Source: Stenomitos rutilans HA7619-LM2
Lineage (GTDB): Bacteria; Cyanobacteriota; Cyanobacteriia; Leptolyngbyales; Leptolyngbyaceae
Reading direction: 5' to 3'
Length of the DNA: 48,063 bases
Assembly: GCA_019358945.1 (NCBI GenBank)
Contig: JAHHIE010000051.1
Coordinates: forward strand, 1 to 48,063
Shown: one piece after another, positions 43,048-48,063 of the stretch
Layout: every line of letters begins with the position of its first letter
Position numbering within the stretch: the first letter of the stretch is position 1
Made by a program: the position numbers and the translations under genes
Notes under the pieces: generated by a model
Told to the model about the DNA's origin: nothing
What the model saw: only the letters and a program-made list of their open reading frames with translations
The model's database searches: none

Positions 43048-43968
43048 TCACACTATCCCTAGTAGGCTAGCCAGCAATGCTTTTTGCGCGTGCATCCGGT
43101 TTTCAGCTTGATCCCACACCCGCGATTGAGATCCTTCTATCACTGCATCGGTGATTTCTTCACCCCGGTGGGCAGGCAAACAGTGCAGCACGATCGCCGA
43201 CTTATCGGCATGGCTTAATAACGATTCGCTGACCTGATAAGGCTGAAAGATTGGAATGCGCGTTTCTGCGAGCGCTTCTTGCCCCATGCTTGCCCACACG
43301 TCGGTATACACAACCTGAGCACCTTTAATAGCAACCAGTGGGTCGAGCGTGACAATAACTTCGGTCTTGCCGTTGGCGATCGCTTGCGCCTTTTGGACGA
43401 TCGCATCCATAGGGCGATAGTCTGGTGGCGACGCAACGCGCACATGGATCCCCGTCATCGCACAACCGAGCATCAGCGAATGCGCCATATTGTTTCCGTC
43501 CCCCATGTAGGCCAGCGTCAGTCCATTGAGGTCACTGAATGACTCTTGTATCGTTTGCAGATCAGCAAGCACCTGGCAGGGATGTTCTAAGTCGGTGAGG
43601 GCATTGATGATGGGAATGGTGGCGTAGCTTGCAAAGGCTTCCAGATCGTGCTGGTCGAATGTGCGGATAGCCAAAATATCGAGATAGCGATCAAGCACTC
43701 GCGCTGTATCTGATAATGGTTCGCCACGACCGACTTGCGTGACATTGGGGTTCAAATCTAGCACCTGCCCACCAAGCTGGTACATAGCGGCTGAAAAGCT
43801 GACGCGAGTGCGGGTGGACGCTTTGTAAAACAGAAGTCCCAGGATTTTTTCGCACTTCGGTTTGAGCGTTCCCGCTTTTAAGGCGGCGGCTAACTGCAAA
43901 AGCTCGTATAGCTCGTCTGTTTTCAAATCCGCCAAACTAAGTAGATCCCGCCCTTTCAGTGCCCCCAT
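43048..43968 (-). CDS. argF: Ornithine carbamoyltransferase
   Basis: 306 residues, the normal length. Signature motifs: FYKASTRTRVSFSAAMYQLG (carbamoyl phosphate, STRTR), ALTDLEHPCQVLADLQTI (HPCQ), LAYMGDGNNMAHSLM and VLHCLPAHRGEEIT (HCLP). The enzyme makes citrulline from ornithine and carbamoyl phosphate in arginine synthesis. It stands alone; no other arg gene is adjacent. Confidence 0.97.
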   Translation of the reverse strand: MGALKGRDLLSLADLKTDELYELLQLAAALKAGTLKPKCEKILGLLFYKASTRTRVSFSAAMYQLGGQVLDLNPNVTQVGRGEPLSDTARVLDRYLDILAIRTFDQHDLEAFASYATIPIINALTDLEHPCQVLADLQTIQESFSDLNGLTLAYMGDGNNMAHSLMLGCAMTGIHVRVASPPDYRPMDAIVQKAQAIANGKTEVIVTLDPLVAIKGAQVVYTDVWASMGQEALAETRIPIFQPYQVSESLLSHADKSAIVLHCLPAHRGEEITDAVIEGSQSRVWDQAENRMHAQKALLASLLGIV

Positions 43969-44213
43969 TGCGTCTCACTCTCCAAGATTTTCCTCAAAAC
44001 CCTATCAGATCTGCATCCGTTCGCCTAGCGGTCTTCCTGAAAAAGATCTACGGCAACCGTTGAGCAGCGCACTTGTCGCTACCGCAACCTCAACATTCAT
44101 CAAAAATGTCAACAAACGTTTAAAACGTAGCTTGCAATACAGAAAAAATCTTATATTTATAGATGGCGGGGTGCAAGCTCCGCGTCAACTGTATCCTTTG
44201 GGGCCACTATCAT

Positions 44214-44594
44214 ATGACAAATGTACTTCATCTCAACGATCGACATAGACTGGACAGTCACCAGGACAGCATCATGGCTTCTTTAGCTCACCGTCTGGAC
44301 GTTGCAAGAGCCAACAACAACCCTCATTTAGTCGCGCTGCTAGAGCGAGAGGAGCAGCAGGTTGCGCCTCAGAAAACAACTGGAGCAGTCCAATTACACC
44401 GCAACTGGTGGACAACCATGACCCAGTTTGTTGCCAATCGACTTTTTGGTGGCTCAGAGCTGCAAGTGTGTGAAATTGTGGACGGTCGCGATCGCTGGTG
44501 GGTCGCATCTAATCCGCAGACAGGGCAATTTGTTTACGCAGACTCTGAAGCAGAACTGCGTCTTTGGATTGAAGAGAACTACAAGGGTCGGTAG
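44214..44594 (+). CDS. Small protein with C-terminal W-x-x-x-x-P-x-TGQ-x-x-Y motif, copy A
   Basis: 126 residues from the ATG at 44214. The N-terminal half is polar and helical (MASLAHRLDVARANNNPHLV, ALLEREEQQV). The C-terminal ~40 residues read RWWVASNPQTGQFVYADSEA and ELRLWIEENYKGR, matching the end of the gene at 44913 (TWWKVYDPLTGQTAYLESEA, EVHIWLEERLYH). The two are paralogues by this domain. No known function. Confidence 0.78.
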   Translation: MTNVLHLNDRHRLDSHQDSIMASLAHRLDVARANNNPHLVALLEREEQQVAPQKTTGAVQLHRNWWTTMTQFVANRLFGGSELQVCEIVDGRDRWWVASNPQTGQFVYADSEAELRLWIEENYKGR

Positions 44595-44827
44595 TTAAGA
44601 TTAAGCTACTGCTTGCTAGATAAGGATGGGAATTAAAACACTTGTTTCTACACTTGCTTTGTCAAGCACACTTTCTCGATCGCATAATCAAACCGTTCAT
44701 CTCTCTCTTAACCGCTTAAATCTAGCTATTAACTAAGCTATGTAGCAATAGCCAATTCATCGTGTGATGACGCTTCTCTGAGATCAATTTTTAAGAGAGC
44801 GTTACCACTACGCAAAGTAGATTGCTT

Positions 44828-44880
44828 TGTCCGTTCAGGGAGGGACGGAAGTAGGGATAAAGACCCGAAGGAACGCGCTT
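44828..44880 (+). promoter_or_regulatory. Glutamine riboswitch (glnA/Downstream-peptide type) candidate
   Basis: The leader contains CGTTC (44832-44836) pairing with GAACG (44871-44875), and between them the conserved text GACGGAAGTAGGG and ACCCGAAGGAACGCG; GGG/CCC around ATAAAGA form the inner hairpin. This matches what I recall of the glutamine-binding glnA and Downstream-peptide motifs of cyanobacteria. It ends 33 bases before the small protein gene at 44913. Confidence 0.82.
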
Positions 44881-44907
44881 CATTCTCTTAGCAGGATCTA
44901 TGGAGCG
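44876..44907 (+). promoter_or_regulatory. Candidate ribosome-binding-site sequestering hairpin
   Basis: CGCTTC (44876-44881) can pair with GGAGCG (44902-44907, one G-T pair), hiding the GGAG Shine-Dalgarno that lies seven bases before the ATG at 44913. It abuts the 3' strand of the aptamer, so it is a plausible expression platform. Confidence 0.5.
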
Positions 44908-44912
44908 TTGAT

Positions 44913-45332
44913 ATGAAAACGCAATGGCAACGATATAAAGAACTAGAGTTATTGCCTGAAGGGGCAGCAGAACCACAAACAATTTACTCGCCGTTAATCG
45001 CTTATTTAGATCAACGTTGGCGATCGCTACTCAACCGTCGCGCTGCTCTACTTGACTATGAGTATCAGGTGGAATATTTAGAGCGGCGGCTGAGCTTGCC
45101 GTGCTCTCAAACCATTGAGAAACACTCGCTGTTGAGAAAGCTCTGGCACTGGTTGAACCAGCCAATTAACTTTGAGCATTCGTTCTCGCCATCAGAGCCT
45201 GAAATTCAACAAACGCTGGATCGGACCGGGCAAACCTGGTGGAAAGTTTACGATCCCCTCACTGGGCAGACGGCCTATTTGGAATCAGAAGCGGAAGTCC
45301 ACATCTGGCTTGAAGAACGCCTCTATCACTAG
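44913..45332 (+). CDS. Small protein with C-terminal TGQ-x-x-Y motif, copy B, behind glutamine riboswitch
   Basis: 139 residues. The N-terminal ~95 residues are helical (MKTQWQRYKELELLPEG, LIAYLDQRWRSLLNRRAALL, YEYQVEYLERRLSLP). The last ~40 (TWWKVYDPLTGQTAYLESEA, EVHIWLEERLYH) match copy A at 44214. A strong GGAG lies seven bases upstream, and the 5' leader carries the glutamine aptamer. Glutamine should thus set its expression, pointing to nitrogen-related control. I see no clear similarity to the glutamine synthetase inactivating factors IF7/IF17. Confidence 0.85.
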   Translation: MKTQWQRYKELELLPEGAAEPQTIYSPLIAYLDQRWRSLLNRRAALLDYEYQVEYLERRLSLPCSQTIEKHSLLRKLWHWLNQPINFEHSFSPSEPEIQQTLDRTGQTWWKVYDPLTGQTAYLESEAEVHIWLEERLYH

Positions 45333-45626
45333 TCAAGCTTTTATTAGTCAGATTCTTGTTAGTCAGGCTTCGAATTTTCGCTCATATGCAGAGTTCAGGA
45401 TACAGAATTTAGCCTTTAAGAGTCAAGGCAAGTCAATGCCTTGCCTTGACAGAATGTGTCACATTCTCAATTTAATGTGGTTAATCTGATACGAAGATCA
45501 TTTTGTTGTCAGCTATGAGCGATCGACATCACCAAAAGCTGATCGCTGATAGCCTCACATTGAATCTTGCTCACACTGATTTAGGGCTACTATCTTAATG
45601 CCTACAGCCAGTTTTATGTGGGCAAA
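45333..45626. other. Gap between convergent genes
   Basis: 294 bases without a gene. AGTCAAGGCAAGTCAATGCC and CTTGCCTTGAC around 45420-45450 form a hairpin (GTCAAGGCAAG/CTTGCCTTGAC) that may end transcription of the riboswitch gene. Confidence 0.5.
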
Positions 45627-46310
45627 CTAATCTTTTGTGCAACGTTCGATAAAGTCAATCATCTCGCGCATTGAGCCTGGTTTTGTGACGACCAAAATGG
45701 TTGAGCCTGCTTCTAAAACCGTGTTGCCATTTGGAATAGACAGGTTCATTTGTGGATGCGGCTGATAACCAATGATGAGTGAGCCAGATGGGAAACGAGG
45801 ATCGTGGGCAACTTCTGCTACGCTTCGATCGACCACATTGCAGCACTCAGGAACAGCAAGTTTTAGCACTTCTATTTGTCCTTGCTCAAAGTGCATCATC
45901 GATTCTACCTGAGGGTATTCGATCGCGTTTGCCATCGTTGAAACGGCAAGATCGATCGCGTTGACGACATGGGTAGCCCCAGCAATGCGATACGGTTCTG
46001 CAAAATCTCGATGCCGCATGCGAGCCAGAATATGATGCACGCCATTGTGCTTTGCCAGCGTAATCATTGCCAAATTCAGCGCATCGTTTCTTAGGACGGC
46101 TGCTAATGCATCTGCCTTGCGAATCCCGGCTTCCAGCAAAACACTGGTATTGACGGCACTGCCTTCAAACGCCATCACCCCCAACTGTTCTCGCGCGTAG
46201 CGGCAGGCCGATGGATCAATATCAATCATGGCAACCGTGTGCCCCAGATCGATCAATCGCTGGGCCAATCCCAATCCGACTAAGCCTGCGCCACCAATAA
46301 GGACATACAT
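45627..46310 (-). CDS. TrkA-N domain NAD-binding protein
   Basis: 227 residues. N-terminal RCK/TrkA-N Rossmann domain: MYVLIGGAGLVGLGLAQRL (GxGxxG), HTVAMIDIDPSACRYAREQL, VNTSVLLEAGIRKADALAAV and NLAMITLAKHNGVHHILARM. The C-terminal part (about 145-225) is a TrkA-C-like domain (EVLKLAVPECCNVVDRSVAE, LEAGSTILVVTKP). It would gate a potassium transporter; none is adjacent. Confidence 0.9.
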   Translation of the reverse strand: MYVLIGGAGLVGLGLAQRLIDLGHTVAMIDIDPSACRYAREQLGVMAFEGSAVNTSVLLEAGIRKADALAAVLRNDALNLAMITLAKHNGVHHILARMRHRDFAEPYRIAGATHVVNAIDLAVSTMANAIEYPQVESMMHFEQGQIEVLKLAVPECCNVVDRSVAEVAHDPRFPSGSLIIGYQPHPQMNLSIPNGNTVLEAGSTILVVTKPGSMREMIDFIERCTKD

Positions 46311-46480
46311 CGCTTAAATTGCCTTTATGTCTGAAGGAGTCCATACCACGATAACCTGACTCTCCTCACACGCAGCCTCCTGGTTGACTGACAAATCTTT
46401 TAGCAATCACCTGCCTCGTCTTGCATTAAAGTGCGAACTAACAGCAGGAAGTCCTCTGAAGAAGACTGCAAGAGACTTGC

Positions 46481-46520
46481 AACCCGTTACCCTTTGGGAA
46501 GGCAAAGCCTACAACGGGTT
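46481..46520. repeat. Dispersed hairpin repeat AACCCGTT...AACGGGTT
   Basis: Eight-base inverted repeats enclose ACCCTTTGGGAAGGCAAAGCC, the same family as the mgdD tail. The 365-base gap 46311-46675 otherwise ends in a CTCACCCCTCACTCC-type heptamer run and holds no gene. Confidence 0.65.
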
Positions 46521-46675
46521 TGCACACGGACTGGCCCGATTTCTAATTACGGGCGGGTGAGCAACGAAGCCACAGCCTTTCAGGAGTTTTGTCAGTCAAT
46601 CAGCGCAGACCCTCTGCGATACAGGTTTCCTGTCTTCTAGTCTCCTGTCTGCTTCCCTTGCCGCCCCTGCCTCTC

Positions 46676-47866
46676 TTACACCCCTCGCTCCTCACCCCTC
46701 ACTCCCAGTCCCCCTTGAAGCTGTAGCTGTAGTGGCTGGTCTGGCTGTACCAAAAGACCAGGACTGTTCGAGGTGGAGAGATCCAGCGGTTCTCTTGCCC
46801 AAAGTAACCAACGGCTACCGATCGGCAAGGTAGACAGCCCAACCGGGTTTTGTGTCAGCCAAAGCAGGGGGGCGTCTGGTAGAGCTTCGGCATGAACCTC
46901 TTCGCCAGCCTGTACAGCGGCAAGCGTTTCGAGTACAGCTTGACTGCTATGGATTAACCCAGTGCCTGCGGTCCAAAGCTTGACGTGTAGGTTGCGATGA
47001 GTCGCATAGAAGTACAGAGAAGCTGCTGCAACAACGGCTTGCTCAAACGGCTCAGCGGAACTACCTTCTCTTGGGTAGGGTTGCCAGAGCATGGCGCTAT
47101 CCAGGCAGATGATAAGTGCCTGGTCACTGGCTAAGGTTTCCAGTTCGCGGACACGCAGTTCGCCATAGCGGGCACTGGTGCGCCAATGAACCAGACGAAT
47201 GGGATCTCCCCAACGATAAGGGCGGAGCGATCGTGTGAGTCCTTCGTTCGCTGCCTGGGCACGGCGATCGTGGTTAAACTGCCAACTCGCATCTCGGCCC
47301 ATATCATCCATCAACGGACATTGGGGTAGAGGCAACACAGTAGGGTACACGATCGCGGTTGCAGGGACTCTCTGCGAACGCCGACACCAAAAAAGACCCA
47401 GAGGTGCGGCGGTGCGTAGGCTCACCGTATGCCAACGGTAGATGCCGCGTCGTTGGGCGAGTTGCTGATAGCGCCAGGTATAGATACTCCGAGGTGCAAT
47501 GGTCTCAATGGCGGCGATCGCGGGTGGAGCCAACACGAAGGGAAGTAAATCGTGTATTTGAATCAACGTTTTGGGATGGTTGGTAGCATTTTCTAACGCT
47601 AATTCCACCGTAAGCTGGTCTCCAACGCTTACAGGAGCGATTGAGCGGCGCTGAATTTGAAGGCTACGCAACGTGCGCTCAGGTAAGATCGCGGCGATCG
47701 CTAACAGGGCAAAGCTAATCCCGCTCATGACGTAAAGCCAACCTGCTAACGTATTGGTGGCGGAGACAAAAAAGAAGAGGGATAAGCTACCTAACAACCA
47801 GCCGCTGTAAGCAGGGGTAACCCAATGGGTTTCTAGCCAATGAGCGATCCGTTTTGCAGTGTTCAT
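46676..47866 (-). CDS. DUF58 domain-containing membrane protein
   Basis: 396 residues from the ATG at 47866. Two N-terminal membrane helices (about 20-60; SGWLLGSLSLFFFVSATNTL, GWLYVMSGISFALLAIAAIL). An Ig-like middle (VSVGDQLTVELALENATNHP) is followed by the DUF58 core YRWGDPIRLVHWRTSARYGE and LRVRELE, then a von Willebrand A-like end. DUF58 proteins usually work with MoxR ATPases; none is visible. The last ~15 residues (GGLGVRGEERGV) are encoded by a heptamer repeat. Confidence 0.9.
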   Translation of the reverse strand: MNTAKRIAHWLETHWVTPAYSGWLLGSLSLFFFVSATNTLAGWLYVMSGISFALLAIAAILPERTLRSLQIQRRSIAPVSVGDQLTVELALENATNHPKTLIQIHDLLPFVLAPPAIAAIETIAPRSIYTWRYQQLAQRRGIYRWHTVSLRTAAPLGLFWCRRSQRVPATAIVYPTVLPLPQCPLMDDMGRDASWQFNHDRRAQAANEGLTRSLRPYRWGDPIRLVHWRTSARYGELRVRELETLASDQALIICLDSAMLWQPYPREGSSAEPFEQAVVAAASLYFYATHRNLHVKLWTAGTGLIHSSQAVLETLAAVQAGEEVHAEALPDAPLLWLTQNPVGLSTLPIGSRWLLWAREPLDLSTSNSPGLLVQPDQPLQLQLQGGLGVRGEERGV

Positions 47867-47947
47867 CAAAATTGCTACGCTAAATGCACTCAAACTGAAG
47901 CAAAGATATCAATCCGTGGAGAGTGCAGACAAATAAAGGGTTGTGCA

Positions 47948-48063
47948 TCAGACAAGGGTGGGATAGGTTAAAAGGTCATGCCAAGTCCAGGGTTGTACTG
48001 CTAAACCGGCTCGTTGGGCTGCTGTCGTCTTAAACCGACTATGCTGCCAAATCCAGTTGAAGT
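47948..48063 (-). CDS. C-terminal end of an unidentified protein (runs off the right edge)
   Basis: The reverse strand reads FNWIWQHSRFKTTAAQR, AGLAVQPWTWHDLLTYPTLV and a TGA stop at 47948. The 37 residues have natural composition and the frame is open to the edge. It would be immediately upstream of the DUF58 gene. I cannot assign a family from this piece. Confidence 0.5.
   Translation of the reverse strand, partial: FNWIWQHSRFKTTAAQRAGLAVQPWTWHDLLTYPTLV

Noticed and set aside
46431-46640. Plus-strand frame of 69 codons
   Set aside because: It is built over the AACCCGTT hairpin repeat and has no ribosome binding site or recognisable protein features.

Overview
The window is cyanobacterial chromosome. 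It opens with the N-terminus of the photosystem II D2 protein (psbD) and ycf4, carries a CruP-type carotenoid-related flavoprotein, a light-repressed-type ribosome hibernation factor and a glutamine-riboswitch-like leader, and is peppered with the cyanobacterial HIP1 octamer (GCGATCGC). Short G-rich heptamer repeats and small palindromic elements between and inside genes fit a filamentous or otherwise repeat-rich cyanobacterium; I cannot name the genus.

Layout. 1-9 kb: photosynthesis and housekeeping genes (psbD edge, ycf4, a cyclophilin lipoprotein, a ketoacyl-ACP synthase, cruP, a SirB1 protein), a secreted protein with about 20 perfect-period heptapeptide repeats, and an orphan sugar-type binding lipoprotein. 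9-22 kb: an accessory stretch with a HicB-like orphan, two PIN-toxin modules, a DUF1877 protein, purQ behind a frameshifted Uma2 relic, an NlpC/P60-like hydrolase, a Nei-type glycosylase, a large LRR-Roc-COR-TIR protein, a DUF559 nuclease, tandem small-RNA-like elements and several repeat arrays.

22-35 kb is the centrepiece: a co-directional gene cluster purU-mgdA-(ABM)-(LMW-PTP)-mgdB-mgdC-mgdD-gmaS-mgsA-mgsB-(306-aa unknown)-mgsC, with a divergent XRE-cupin regulator. Together these encode a complete N-methylglutamate (NMG) pathway: GmaS joins methylamine to glutamate, MgsABC converts gamma-glutamylmethylamide to N-methylglutamate, MgdABCD oxidises it to glutamate and hands the methyl carbon to tetrahydrofolate, and PurU can release formate from formyl-THF. 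This is best known from methylotrophic and other proteobacteria; here it sits in a phototroph, which suggests use of methylamine as a nitrogen (and C1) source. The sarcosine-oxidase-like subunits could be misread as sarcosine oxidase if the neighbouring gmaS/mgs genes were ignored.

35-48 kb: hpf/lrtA, lipB, a coiled-coil repeat protein, an epoxide-hydrolase-like enzyme, an RlpA-like protein, a MidA-family methyltransferase, argF, two paralogous small proteins sharing a C-terminal motif (the second behind a glutamine-riboswitch-like leader), a TrkA-N protein, a DUF58 protein and the 3' end of an unidentified gene. No rRNA, tRNA, CRISPR array or transposase was recognised.
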